Positions 1 through 11,837 of a stretch of DNA of 64,000 nucleotides are shown in pieces. Position numbers and translations under genes: made by a program. Source of the stretch: Megaleporinus macrocephalus (Eukaryota > Chordata > Actinopteri > Characiformes > Anostomidae). Every line of letters begins with the position of its first letter. Position 1 is the first letter of the stretch. The stretch lies in NCBI GenBank assembly GCA_021613375.1, contig CM038711.1, positions 15,524,576-15,588,575 on the forward strand, in the 5' to 3' direction. The notes beneath the pieces were generated by a model. The model was not told the origin of the DNA, ran no database searches, and was given only the letters and a program-made list of their open reading frames with translations.

Positions 1-2110
1 TTACCTAATTAATCAGTATGTGTTAAATGTGTTGACTGGATTTTATTATTTTTATTTGTGCACTTGTTCAAAGGAATTCCAAAGCTTAGGTTACATAGGT
101 ATCTAACTAGCATAGCCAGCGCTTTAATGTGGCAAATACCATACATCCCCCCATCCTGGAATTCTGTGCCCCACTAGCACCCCACATCGTTCAAAACTTG
201 TCTAGACATACCAATTTCTTAGTAATCAGTTTGCCTGCCATGTATTTAAAAAAGGCTGTAAATGTGGCCAATCATATCTTAGAACTGGTGCTATCAATTT
301 TATTAAAGTTATTACCCTGTAGTAGAAACAGGAGATCCACACTGGACCTTTCTGGATAAGATTAGGAGCCACTTATCTATAAAAAGGCTGCACTGACTGC
401 TGCTGATAAATGGCAAGCATAATAAAGCTAATGCAGTTGCTCCTACTATAGCAAATACTGCTGAGGAGTGGAAAGCACAAGCAGGAATGAGAGGGGTGGA
501 CAGTGCTGCTATATAGGGCATCACTCAAGCCCTAGTCCTCTGTGCTGATTAATGGAATTAGTACTGGATGAGGTGACAGTGGTGAAGATCTTTTGGCCTT
601 GGCCCAGGCAATCTGGAGAACAAGATAACAGCTCCACGCAGGAGACCCCTCTGACCTGCTCTGTCAGTCTGGCATGTTCTCTGTTACAGCAGACACAAGC
701 TGACACAGGGGCTTTCGATACGCTCCCTGTGCAGACGTGAAGACATGTTCCACTGGGTGGAAACATACCACAGAAGGGAGCTACCTTACATACATTGCTT
801 GTGCACAGATATGTGTGTGTATTTTTGTGAGATTTTTTTGTTATTGAATCTCAAAATCAAGTTTATGAGGTAGTTTAGTTATGAGGTAAGGACAGCAATC
901 AATCAATAAGTAATTCAATAAAGCATTCATTGTTTTCAATGATCATTTAAAGGCCAATGCTAAGCTAATTAATTAGATAATCCAATGTTTTGCTTTTTCT
1001 TTTTTTGATTTAGCTTTTTCCTTTCCTAATAAACAGGACAAGTTTTTTTTCTGCTGTATTGTTTTGCATTGTAGGCTCTTCAACGTGAGGTGAATCTCAA
1101 CAAGACCTTTTCCATCTAATACACTGATTTATTAGGGTGCTTATGGTACAAATTAAGTCCTGTATGGACTGTATGCCACTATCAAACAAACTACTGCTAT
1201 CAGAATACAATAATATTCTCAGGAATGAAGTTGGATAAAACAGGCATATAGGGAATACATTGAAAATGAGCACATAGCCTGCATTTTGACTAAAACACTT
1301 ATCTTTTCAAAACATGTATGGCCCAAGATATTGGTCCACGATTGGTCCATGATCAAAAATGCACAGACCTATTTTAGGTTGGGTTGCGCTGCAAAGCACA
1401 GCGTATGTCAAATCAAGAACATTTTGCACTTTTAATTAACAAAATGTTAAACTGCTTTGATTTTATTATGGCCAGCTAGAGTACACTTAACAAAAATAAA
1501 CATGGGACACAAACTTTCACTATATTAGTTGCCCATGGACAATCACAAGTTCAGTAACATCAGTAAACAAAATCCATCTTGCAGCTCATGACATAACATA
1601 GTTATAGCATGGCAATGCCAAAGATATTCTGTGGGGTTTACAATAGGTTTACTAAATGCCAGATAGGAGTTAATAAGCAACATTGTAATGTAGACTTCAA
1701 ATCTCCTGCAGAAAGATTTCAAATTTCCTTTTTGCTTATAAGTTGTTTGTAAGCCAGAGCAATGAATGTAAAAAAAAAAATTCATATTTTAAAAGGATCT
1801 CTCCATCTATAATACAAGACTTCTGTTTTAACTTTCCATTACTCTTCTAGTTCTAAAACCCTAAAGCCCTTTAGGCCATGCTTCTTTTAACATCCAGAGT
1901 ATAATCCATCACACAAAACAAAACAAGCAGCAAAATAAACTGTTCTTATCTTGTAAGAGGTAATGTTTTTTACTGCATGTACTCTCTGCACACGGGACAA
2001 ATTTCTACATGCTTCAACATTTCTACATTTTCCTTTCTTGACTTTTCAGCCATGCTAAGTTACATTACACAGACATTCACATTTACAACTCCACACATCT
2101 CCAACTCTTT
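1..2110. other. Intergenic sequence, no gene recognised
   Basis: Unique-looking AT-rich DNA. Reading frames are short (under about 85 codons), overlap on both strands and match no family I recognise. The part from about 380 to 760 has more balanced base composition than its surroundings but shows no splice-site-bounded frame I could defend. Confidence 0.6.
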
Positions 2111-2112
2111 TG

Positions 2113-2275
2113 AATAGGTGTTTTTGCACTGTGGGTGGAAACTTGAGCACCCAGAGAAAAAACAAAGGAAGAACATAAAAACACCACACAGAAAGGACCG
2201 TGGTTGCCCAATGGAGAACCAAATCTAGGCCCTTCTTACAGTGAGGCAATGGCACTACCCATCAGGCCCTAGAAA
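2113..2275 (+). repeat. Dispersed fish repeat fragment (degenerate)
   Basis: Contains the string CCACACAGAAAGGACC preceded by AGAACAT and followed by a degenerate GTGAGGCAATGGCACTACCC. This order is typical of a very common teleost dispersed repeat whose consensus I know only approximately. A further scrap of its 3' end (CTACCCACTGTGCCACCAAG) lies near 4785. The copy is too degraded to show ends or target duplications. Superfamily not assigned. Confidence 0.55.
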
Positions 2276-3204
2276 ACCCTAAGAATCCATGAAAAAGAAT
2301 AATAAAAAAAAAATTTAACTTCATATGAAATGTCACAAAGTTGGACATGCTTCTTGTCAAATTTCAGAACACATTTTAAAAGATCTGGAAAGAGCCTGAC
2401 ATTAAAAGTTATTATGCTTCTTTTTGTCCAAAAAAAGTATTGATTATCTGACTAGGTTATGATGTACACTGATACATAGTAAATATGAACATATTTCCCT
2501 TTTCAAAACTTCTCCTAGTGCCATCACAATAGTCCACAATAACCCGGATCATAACAGGTGACCAGTTTTTCAGTTTCTCAGGATCTTGCACATTTGCTCT
2601 AATCCAGTACTCAAGACAGATTACTTAGATAATCAATAATCAAAAATAAAAGATTGATAAGACAAAATGTAGACTGATTGGACATATCACTGCAAGCAGA
2701 ACTCACTGTGGTGTTTAGATTTTTTAAAGAATAAAGTTAATGCATCAGCTTATTTTGAAATGGCCTCTGCCTTTATATATCTCTTATGTTTCGATATTTT
2801 GACAGACAGTACGACAGAACTTTGGGGTAACCTCAGAAGACCTTCATTTAAAACTATGATGCAGCAATAAAATACCCCATAAGACGTGAGAAGAGAAATC
2901 TGAATTTTAGATCTGCTTTAATGAAATTGCTGAAGACTGATTGCATCAGGTCATTTGCTCTCGGCGCAGAAACTATTTAAGGACAGGCTCTCCGAAAGGC
3001 AAAGCTCACCACTCAGTGCCCGAACAAATGAAAGATTCTCAGCTACATTACATCCAAAAAAATGAAATCTATATATCAACTTAAATTGCTGTTTCTGTGA
3101 TATGTTCCTTATTTCAAGTCTGTTTAGAGAGTCACCCTGGCTCAATGTAACTCAGTTCTGTTTTGTGAGTTGCTTAAGATATGGATGGAATTACATCATT
3201 TAAT
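2276..3204. other. Intergenic sequence, no gene recognised
   Basis: AT-rich sequence with no recognisable repeat, motif or convincing reading frame. Confidence 0.55.
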
Positions 3205-3325
3205 GAGAAAGGTAGAGGCAGACAGAGAGTGGTAAAATGAGTACTTGAGAGTGGGAGGAAAGGGGAGGACGAAGGAGAAAGAGAGAGATCTAGAGAGAAA
3301 GAGTTGAGAGAGAGATGGGGCTATG
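3205..3325 (+). repeat. Purine-rich (GA)-type low-complexity tract
   Basis: About 120 bases almost entirely of A and G on the plus strand, with short GAGAGA runs. It lies just upstream of the balanced-composition block that begins near 3340. Confidence 0.8.
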
Positions 3326-3339
3326 ACTAACATCTATTT

Positions 3340-4060
3340 TCTTCATGGCTTTGCGACACTTTTTTAATGACTCACTTAAACCTTTCCTCTGCAGCCACTC
3401 TCAAATCCTTTAGCCTCGCTCCTGGAGGCCACATGTGCTGTTATTTTCAGCCTGAGCTTTGAGCTTAGGCAGTTACTGTCCTTCTTAATTTCCCCTTCGC
3501 TCCGTCTCACCGGCTAGGGGATCAGAGGCCATACTGACCGTGCTGTGTAAATAGCCATGGCCAAACACCTGATGGCAAAACTTTAAGTGGACGTGTTTGG
3601 TTGCTCAGGTTTACTCGCCCATGTGAGTGTAAGTTAAGAGGAACTGCGGGGGCGGGGGATAGCATGCAACAGAGCTTGTCACAAAGCAACACTTACCAAT
3701 ACTGATGGCTTGCTTTTTTTTTCTTTTTCCTCAAGGGGTGCATGTCTATGTGTGCATTTTTGTGATGGCAGGCGTGTTTGAAGATTAGAGTGGCAGGACA
3801 GACAAAATAAATACTTTGTCAGAAGACTCAACATGCACTCTTTCATTTCCTTTGTCCTCTACCTAAGCATGCTAATTCCTCTCAGACTAATCTGTTTTAA
3901 TTGCTATTACATTTCTGTAATATGTATTGCATCAATTTTTTACTTAATGAGGACCCTCCGTTCAGAATTAATGTGGCCTTTTTCACTGTGCAAGTTCCAT
4001 AATTAAGTGCAATGTGGAAACAGCTTCTAACCTGAAGTCAGGGCCAGCAACAAACACAAA
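3340..4060. promoter_or_regulatory. Candidate conserved non-coding block A
   Basis: Balanced-composition, non-repetitive sequence with no coding potential, standing out from the AT-rich surroundings. It contains homeodomain-type TAATT cores, including the 35-bp stretch 3871-3905 that recurs at 5224-5258 with 4 mismatches. I infer a possible enhancer from composition and the recurring motif. Conservation itself cannot be seen in one sequence. Confidence 0.3.
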
Positions 4061-4495
4061 AAAAACAATGGATCAAGTGCTATTTAATTCTGTAGGTTAG
4101 TTAGTTTGTTGTTCATGATGCACGTGGTTCATTTATGTTACATTACAGGTCTTTTTAGAACACAGTTTGTTTTTCACCCTTTTGCTCCAGTCATCAATGT
4201 CTAGTGCTGTAAAAGTTGAGGCTGTTTTTAATTAACCAAGACCCATAAGGGATCCCTTCAGGTCCACAATTGTCTATCATGTTTAAAAAGTCATTTTTAA
4301 TGGTTATGGTAGCTACAATGAAGTACGTTGTCTCAGGGACTTAATGCTAAGCTGTAACCAGGACAGCCACGTACCCACCTAAAATATTGGCTACTGTCAT
4401 ACGGTAAAAAACGTTTAACCTATGGTTTTCTATGTTACACCACAAGTGCATTATTCCACAGATATAGTTGTGACCTTGGGCATGCTTTACATATC
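4061..4495. other. Intergenic sequence, nothing recognised
   Basis: No repeat, gene or motif recognised. Confidence 0.5.
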
Positions 4496-4965
4496 CTTAC
4501 AAAAAATAAATGTACTTAAAGTTTATTTTATAAAATATAAAAGTATATTTGCCAAGTATACTTTATATAGTATACTAATACCATTGTACTAGTGTACTTT
4601 TTTTTAATTTCCTGTGACTAAACTGTAAAAGAATACTTCTAGGTATACTTTAAGTGTAAGAGTAGTAGACTTCAACTACTTTACATCCTTTGTACTACAA
4701 CTACACTAAAAACCTATAACAAACTTATAGGTTTACTGTTAGTTTACAAGTTTGTTAATAGTTTTATTATGAAAACTGCAGCTCTACCCACTGTGCCACC
4801 AAGCGGACACTTAGTTAAAAGTTATATACTGCTATCCCACTTTCAGTTTATTTATAATACACTTTTTTAAACATCTAGTTTTTATATTTAACTGAAAGTA
4901 TACTTGTGAGTTTTACTAATAATTTACTTCTTATATATTATTTTTGCACTTTAAAGTATATGACT
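4496..4965. repeat. AT-rich AAGTATACTT-type fish repeat
   Basis: Repeated near-palindromic AAGTATACTT-like words on both strands (about 4553, 4641 and 4906) in a very AT-rich block. This is the look of a small palindromic non-autonomous DNA element common in fish. A short scrap ending GTGCCACCAAGCG sits inside at about 4774-4806. Exact ends could not be fixed. Confidence 0.45.
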
Positions 4966-5179
4966 TTCACTGTTGATTAAAAGAAATCTTTGCTAGTAGT
5001 CTATAAAATCCAGAAAAATTGACAACAGCTGCTACGAAAGGACACATTTGTTAGCAGAGCATGGTTAGGTCAGTTGCTCACTGTCATGAAATGTATGCTG
5101 CTGTCCACATTTAACATGCATTATATCTCTTCTTTACTGATGATGAACACATTTAATACACAATCTAATAAAAACAAGT

Positions 5180-6030
5180 ACAACAGGAAGTGTTGTGGTA
5201 AATGGCCTCCGTTTTCAAGTGAAGCTAATTTCTCTTAGACCGATCTGTTTTAATTGCTTGCTCTCCCACAGCGAGAAATAAAGGAAATTATGGTGGATAA
5301 ATAGATTTACACCTTCCGCTCGCCATGGCACGTTTTTAGTTGCAGCTCCCTGTGTAATAAATGACTTATATCTCACAACATAAAAGCGCAACTAGAAATA
5401 TGATTCAGCACCAGTTCGGCCTCCTCTGAAGCCCAAACTGCAGTGCGCAATCTCTCTGTGCCCTTGAGTACAGTATCTACTCTGAGGCAGAGCTAACTCT
5501 GCTTACTGATTTCATCCTTTCCGCAGAAGCTTAAGCTCACCTGGGTGATGTACAGCATACGACGCAGGGGTTGCTATCTGGCCCACCTCTAATGCACTAA
5601 AACTGTTATGTCTCTTCTCATCAGCAGGCTGGAGGTGACGAACACAAGCATTTTTGGCAGGCCAGAACCTATTGGGGGCAGCGAAGGCTGGGAAGGTTAA
5701 TTTGCAATGAGAAATAATTGGCCATTGGGCCCAATTTTTCTGATGAAAGCAATCACTCCCCTTTTTTCCCCTTCCTTCTCTTGACATGCCAAGCAATTCC
5801 TCCACCGCACAGATTGATTTTGATATTCTCCGAGACTGCAGCGCAGAGTTTCAGCCTTTTTATCACGGCCAGGTTCGTTTGAGTTGATGTGGAGTCAATA
5901 GGTAAAAAGCTATGGAGAGCCCAACTGTGGCATATTTGACGGAAATTGTTGGACACGGTGAGCCATGTTATTAGGTTCAAAGTATCATTCTCTCTGTGAT
6001 TATGTGGATTTAACTAAATTGGCTTCTGTA
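5180..6030. promoter_or_regulatory. Candidate conserved non-coding block B
   Basis: Balanced-composition, non-coding, non-repetitive sequence. It carries the second copy of the 35-bp motif (5224-5258). From about 5700 it also carries AATAATTGGCCATTGGGCC, which holds a homeodomain-like TAATT/AATTA and CCAAT-box-like sites (ATTGG/CCAAT). The run from 5700 to 5990 is the densest part. Regulatory function is inferred, not shown. Confidence 0.33.
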
Positions 6031-6445
6031 AAATGCTCACTGAGCTCTGAGAGACATGTAAAAACAGCTCCTAAGCACCTTTTTGGAAACTATTTCATCT
6101 TTGTTGATGATGTCTCAAACCTCAGATGCAAACCTGGTTAATTAACAACAAAGCACTCCCATCGTAGACCCACACCTACAAAACAAATAAAGCGAACTAG
6201 TACTGTTTATCCAAGAACAATGCAATGAAAAAGCAAGGCCATAAATATCAAAATTTGTTTAGCCTTCCTCAGGCTAAATACATGTCAAGGTTTTATACAG
6301 AAACTTCAGGCTGCTATCTGAAGTTCTCCTATACAAGCCTCTTTGCTTTTGCTTTGGCAATTGAGTTATTTTTGCTTGTACAATTAATCTTTCACTTATC
6401 TTGCATTCACTGGCCACTTTATGAGGTCCTCCTATCTGAAACGGG
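6031..6445. other. Intergenic sequence, nothing recognised
   Basis: Reading frames on both strands near 6225-6459 overlap each other and look spurious. The words CACTGGCCACTTTATGAGG near 6409 resemble the start of a common fish repeat but too little remains to annotate. Confidence 0.45.
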
Positions 6446-7170
6446 GACATGAGTCTCACTCAAGTTGCACAGACTCACTTTAACTTGCACTTAACTGACT
6501 TGAAACTTGACATCACAAGAGAACAAAAAAATTCTGAATGGCAATCTCAACAATGTAAATAAATAAAACCTTTTCAGTCTTGTCAGCCAGTGTCAGTACA
6601 GCAAGTCTTGGGACACCATTTATTGTGTTTTGATGCTTGTGTGCTGGTCAACCGTCATAATCATGCTGGTATGACCAGCTAAACAAGCACCAAGCCAGCA
6701 TAAACACTGCAAAAACACACAGGGGCTTCAACTTGGGTATGCCTCAACATTATTAGAATGATTTTAACTTAAAACAATACGTTTGTGGGCATAAAACACA
6801 GATTTTTATTCTGATAACTTATTATTTGAAATTTAGTTAATTCAAAATTAAGTTTTTTGAAGCACATTTTTTTTTACAGTGAACTACCATAAACCATTTT
6901 ATTTTATGTTTCAGCAGGTTTTGCTATCCAGAGTAGAGACTATTCATTTCAAGGCTTTTGCCTTTTACTGTATGTAGCACTTAAATCCAGTCTTTTGGGG
7001 GTTTTATAAAAAAAAAAAGGTGTTAACCTGAAGCAGCATTGAACTTAATGGGTTTACTTTTGTACAATGTAATGCTTGCGGCTAATAATGAGACTAAACT
7101 ATAATTCTTTGTTAAAGACTTAACTTGACCTTCTTGTACATTACAGAGACTCATGACTTGACTCTGATTT
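6446..7170. repeat. Degenerate fish repeat bounded by ACTCAAG/GACTTGA words
   Basis: Both edges (about 6450-6520 and 7110-7170) are built from irregular ACTCA, ACTTGA and TTGACTC words, as in a widespread fish repeat. The middle (about 6640-6710) holds CTGGTATGACCAGCTAAAC, a dyad of the GCTGG/CCAGC repeat class. Similar CAAGT/GACTT-word edges occur at 19.5, 23.4 and 61.4-62.1 kb. Boundaries are approximate and the family is unnamed. Confidence 0.4.
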
Positions 7171-8560
7171 CAACAGCCTACCTTATAGGTTCACAATATA
7201 GAAGTATATTTATGGACTGTTGCTGATCTGTTGTCATGTGAAATGTGAAAAGGTTTAATTGCAGATTTCTCTTAGAACAAAACATTACATGAATTAATTA
7301 AATTCCTTCACCAGCAATCTTGTTTAAACTTGACTGAAGTACTGAGTACCCAAGTATTAGATGATAACTGCAAATCATCGCTTTCCAAAGAAAAATATGT
7401 ATCTCCATTTTTTTCGATTTTTATTTTTCGACATCATTTGAACACGACAGCTGTCGTTTACACTGTGTGAAAATTTTATGATGAATGGACCAATAGAAGT
7501 GCTTCAAAATACCTTGGAAAATACCTTCTGGTTCCATTTACTTACATAAAAGTAAATACGGTTTTTGGCCTCTTCTGTAAAGTTGCCATTTTGGAGATGC
7601 TTGTTTTTCACTGGACAGCAACGAAATAATACTAGTTTGCATTGGTACATTTTTCCCCAAGATATTAACATCTATTTACTTCAATAAGGCATTTTAAGGT
7701 ATTGTAACGTTTCCAACAAGTGTCTCAAAAATAGTAACTTTACACAAAAACATGTTTACTTTCAATATAATTTAATTTAAAAAGGTTTATTCCAAATGAT
7801 TTGGGAGCATTTCTTTTGGTCGATTCATTATGAAACGTTCACAGTATATAAAGGGCAGCCGCTGTGTCCAAATAATAAAAAAAAATCAACAAACATGGAG
7901 ACACTTTTTTTTTGGAAAGAAACGCTATGGATTCTTGTATATTAATGTGTGTGTGTGTATTAATTTTAAATCATATAAGCCCATAACACATATCAAATTA
8001 ATTAGTTCTAAAGATATATTTTCAAATGTTTCTCAAAAGGACTTGACTGTAATAAAATCAGTTGAATGTCATACTTTTTCCCTTTAGTTCTGGCAGGTAC
8101 ACACTGTATAACATTTTAATTAATGTCCTCAAGTGCCTTTGCATGTTTTACTATATAAAACTACCTGGCACTCCAATTTACTTTGTATGTGTGGTAATCT
8201 GGTGACCTTTAATTAGACTGTCTGGTTACTTGCTATCATTTTACTCCAAGCAAATACACTCCCCTTTTTGGGGCTTGTTACCTTTCATTTACAAAGTTAT
8301 ATTTGTTTGACATTTCAGTTTAATTTAGTTACTAAACTAAAACCAAGTATTGCTACTTCCCAAAATTTTTACCAGGTATGTTTGTACAGCATACTTACAT
8401 AGAACTTACAGAACTGTAAAAAGAAATGTGTTAAATTACTTTTTCTTACTGACTGTAACATTTGATTAAGATTTGTGATATTTATATTACTGTATCCACA
8501 TCCCATTGCTTTATGAATGAACTTCTGGCTATGAAAAAAAAAATCGTAACTCATCTAAGA
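7171..8560. other. Intergenic sequence, no gene recognised
   Basis: AT-rich; contains only a very short TG run near 7947. Reading frames of 85 codons or less show no domain or splice context. Confidence 0.55.
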
Positions 8561-9170
8561 AGATTTTCTGAAGACGAATTGCATTTTAGAGAGAAAGGGA
8601 ATCCGAGTTAATACCCCTAGATCCTTATTAGCCTTACGGTTCATATCCCCACAGTTTATTCTCATCAGGCTGACCAGACACAGAATAATCTCCTTTACTG
8701 TCTTTTATTTTTTGTATTTGTCCGCAGTAAAAACCCATAGAAAAAGCAATCTGCTTGAAATGACCCCAGCATGTCTTTCACAGCGAGGTTAGGCAATCAT
8801 AAAAGCACTTTCCTCTGTATTTGAATCAGTTGCAGGTCTTTGTAGTTTTTCTCTGCAGGGATATCTCAATTACCAGGTCTAAGTTAATCCTGCAGCTTTC
8901 TGATGATTAGGTTAAGCTAATAGGCTTTTGCACCACACACAGGCATCAGCTTTAGAAGGGAGTTTTCCTTCTTCCTCTCTCTCTCTCTCCCTTTTTCTCT
9001 CTCTGTCTCCCTCTCTCCTGCATAGGCACAGAGGCAGCACAGGAAATTTATATTCATATGCTTTTTCATGAAATCCTGTTAGCCCAGGTTGAGCGCCAGA
9101 GTTGCTCTCTTTAATCGCGTCGCCAGAATATTCAATCCAAGGGACTTCTAGCGGAAACAAATCCAAAAAT
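8561..9170. promoter_or_regulatory. Candidate conserved non-coding block C, left part
   Basis: Balanced-composition sequence without repeats apart from a CT-rich tract at about 8970-9020. It has no frame with coding character. It is grouped with the adjoining block to 9780 as a possible regulatory region; the evidence is composition only. Confidence 0.22.
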
Positions 9171-9780
9171 TTTGCATTATTGACGTTGATTTTTTTTTTT
9201 TCGAAGGCCCGATGGCGCAGTTTGTCCTGGCGCTTTCTGAGATTTGTTTGTCATGTTTTATTAGTTGCATTTTGACATTCAGCCGTGAGATTGGGGTTAT
9301 TGCGTCGGATCCGGCTTGGCGTTGGGACTCCAAACATAAACAACAGACTTCAGGTGAAGCCACAGCAGCACACAGCCGTCTTTCATTCTGTTCATTAAAA
9401 GATGAGTGACAGAATCTCCTAGACCCGGGGCTGTTGCAGCAGAAGACTTATTTGCCAACAAAATCATAAAAGAAGATTATACTGTTCTGTCACCTGAAGC
9501 GAATACGTCTCCAAATTCATTACTTCAAAGGAGATCGGAAAAGATGTTCATGAGGTGGGGGGGGGTTGTCTTCATGTGTTTTATGTCTTCAGACATCCCT
9601 CCAGAGGCCGAGTGTGTGGCAAACAATGGCTCCTGGGGTGGCATTTTTTTCCTTTTTCAGGGATTTAGAGAGCTAGTGTATCGGACATGACACTCGCATC
9701 TGACTAATCATTACTGACAGCACATGCAGCTGCTAATGATCTTTTCTTAATCACACTTAATCAGGTAATAATGATTGCAG
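9171..9780. promoter_or_regulatory. Candidate conserved non-coding block C, homeodomain-site cluster
   Basis: Non-repetitive and non-coding. The last 80 bases carry at least five TAAT cores (about 9705, 9734, 9748, 9758 and an overlapping pair at 9766-9772) and an E-box CAGCTG at 9727-9732. Clusters of TAAT cores plus an E-box are common in vertebrate developmental enhancers. I infer an enhancer; tissue and target gene are unknown. Confidence 0.38.
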
Positions 9781-9840
9781 GGTGAGTGGGTGTGTGGGGA
9801 AAAAACAGAAGTGGAGGATTTGGCCATGGAGAGATAGGAG

Positions 9841-9861
9841 TGTGTGTGTGTGTGTGTGTGT
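9841..9861 (+). repeat. (TG)n microsatellite
   Basis: About ten uninterrupted TG dinucleotides. Confidence 0.97.
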
Positions 9862-10189
9862 TTCTTTGCATACATTTTAAGACAGAAGTGTCCCGACTTT
9901 GTAGAAAGATCAGGGAATACAAGGGTGACCAGTCTAGCAAAAAAGTCTTAATACAATACATTTGTATAATTATTTTTTTGTTTAATATTTTTGAGAATAA
10001 TATTTTTGATAATTATTTTGGGTAACATGACAGTAAGTTCTGAGGGTTTAACTAGATTGCACTGAAATGAGTAAGTGTGGGGTATAAACATGCATCCAAC
10101 ATTTTGTTGTTGGCAAACGTGTTGTGTATTATTTTACTCATCACAAACTCTATATAGCCAAACATAGATGCACTCAAGGTGCCTTTCTA

Positions 10190-11090
10190 ACAGGGGTATA
10201 AAATGAAGCCCATAGTCATGCAAACTCTGTAGACAAGCACTGGCAGTTTTCTATTATGGTAAAATGGATGTGTTTAAAAGGCAACAGCACTTCACCCTCA
10301 AAGCTGGAGATCAGGCAACCCCACAGAGAGAAGCTGCCAAGTGATAAAGCATGCAGTACATAAAATTTCCAAACTACCTCTGTAAGCAACTGCAGCATGA
10401 GAACTGTGCTTCTGGTGCTTCATGAAATGGATTTGCATGGCCAAGTAGCAGCACACAGGTCAAAAACCACTATGCACATTGTATATTGTCGGCTCTTGAA
10501 GTGTAAAGAATGTTGCCACTAGACTCTGGAGTAAGGGAAATATGTTCTCTGGAGTGATAAAGCATGCTTCATTATCGGAAAGATGTAAAAATCTAGGTGT
10601 GGGAGAGGCCAGAAGAATGCTTTTTATTAAAAGTAATAGGGTAGACCCTCTCAGTTCAACTGAAAGGTAATGTTAATGCTACAGCAATTTGCAATTGTAT
10701 GCTTTAAAATGTTAAGCAAAAATTTAGGGAAGGCATTTTGTTGTTTCAGCATAACTGTGCCTCTGTGTACAAAGTAAGGTCTATAAAGACAAAGTTTGAC
10801 GTGGAGAAACTTTAGTGACCTGCACAGAGCCTTGACCTCAACCCCACTGAACATTTTTAGGATTACCCAACACAGCAATTGTGAGTCAAACATTTTTGTC
10901 AAAATTGACTTTTTTGACTGAATGCAGACTTTCAGAAATTTCCACAAACCCACTCCCAGAAGATTGGCTGAGGTTGTTATAGCCATAAAGATGGGGCCAA
11001 CTACATATTAATGTCTATGGTATGGGACTGCAATGTTCGACAAGGATGGTCAGTCATGATGGTCAGGTGTCCACATACGTTTGGCTATAA
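10190..11090 (+). mobile_element. Tc1/mariner element, decayed copy (family 1)
   Basis: A badly decayed Tc1-type element in plus orientation. The 3' end near 11060-11085 reads GGTCAGGTGTCCACATACGT, matching the terminal part of a Tc1 family very common in fish. The inside encodes scattered transposase motifs. No clear inverted repeat pair or TA target duplication survives, so both ends are approximate. The copy cannot be active. Confidence 0.72.
10210..10985 (+). pseudogene. Tc1-type transposase relic
   Basis: Remnant of the DDE transposase that cuts and pastes Tc1 elements at TA sites. Three landmark motifs remain in order, in different frames: LWSD at about 10547-10558 (first catalytic Asp), FQHN at about 10744-10755 (the second catalytic position, where the family has Asp, here Asn), and PAQSLDLNPTEH at about 10819-10854 (third catalytic acidic residue, Glu at 10849-10851). 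A stop follows at once (TAG after the PTEH-F codons). Frameshifts and stops run throughout. The helix-turn-helix N-terminal part is barely recognisable. Confidence 0.72.
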
Positions 11091-11835
11091 AATAACAAAA
11101 AACGAGCATATACTAAATTCCACTGTAATGTAAAAACAAGAACATCTGCACATTTTGCACAATAGTGTCATAAAATACAAAGATAGTTTTATTTAATTAT
11201 AACCATCCAGTGAAACCAATGTAAGAATAACCATTTTCTTTTGCAGCACAGATTTAGTTTCATTTGTAGGTAATAAAAAGGGTCTTCCATTTTCTATTTA
11301 ACTTTTAACCAAGTACTGCAAAATTCTAAATAATAGCTAGAACCTGCTGGCCATTTTAGTGTAATTTAGTTACCCCATCGTGGAAACAATTTTCCCAAAT
11401 TAAGTACCTTTGAGTTTGTGCTCCACACTTAATATCTAGGAAATTTGTCTATTAGGATTAAACAAGCTATTTCTGTTACAGTGTCTTTGAACTGATATAT
11501 GTAAATTATCCCTGTTCTGAATTCTATGTCGAAACTCTCTTTAAAATTTCAACATGAATAGGTGAAGCAGAACTGACTGGCTGAATAGAATGATATATGT
11601 AACTGCAATGTTTAACAGCTTCACTTTCATATAGGGACTGTATGGTTGTAAAACCTTAGATATTTATTACATGGTTGTTACAATATATAACTGCTGTTGG
11701 AAGCTTTGTATCTTTAAATAACAGCTGTTCTGTACATTCGTGACAAATGAACTCACAGGAATGTCTCAAAGTTGCTTGGAAAATTTAGCCTCAGTCTTTT
11801 TGTAATTGAAGTAAATTTAGTAGAATCTGTGTTAA
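11091..11835. other. Intergenic sequence, nothing recognised
   Basis: AT-rich sequence without recognisable repeats or coding character. Confidence 0.55.
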
Positions 11836-11837
11836 CA

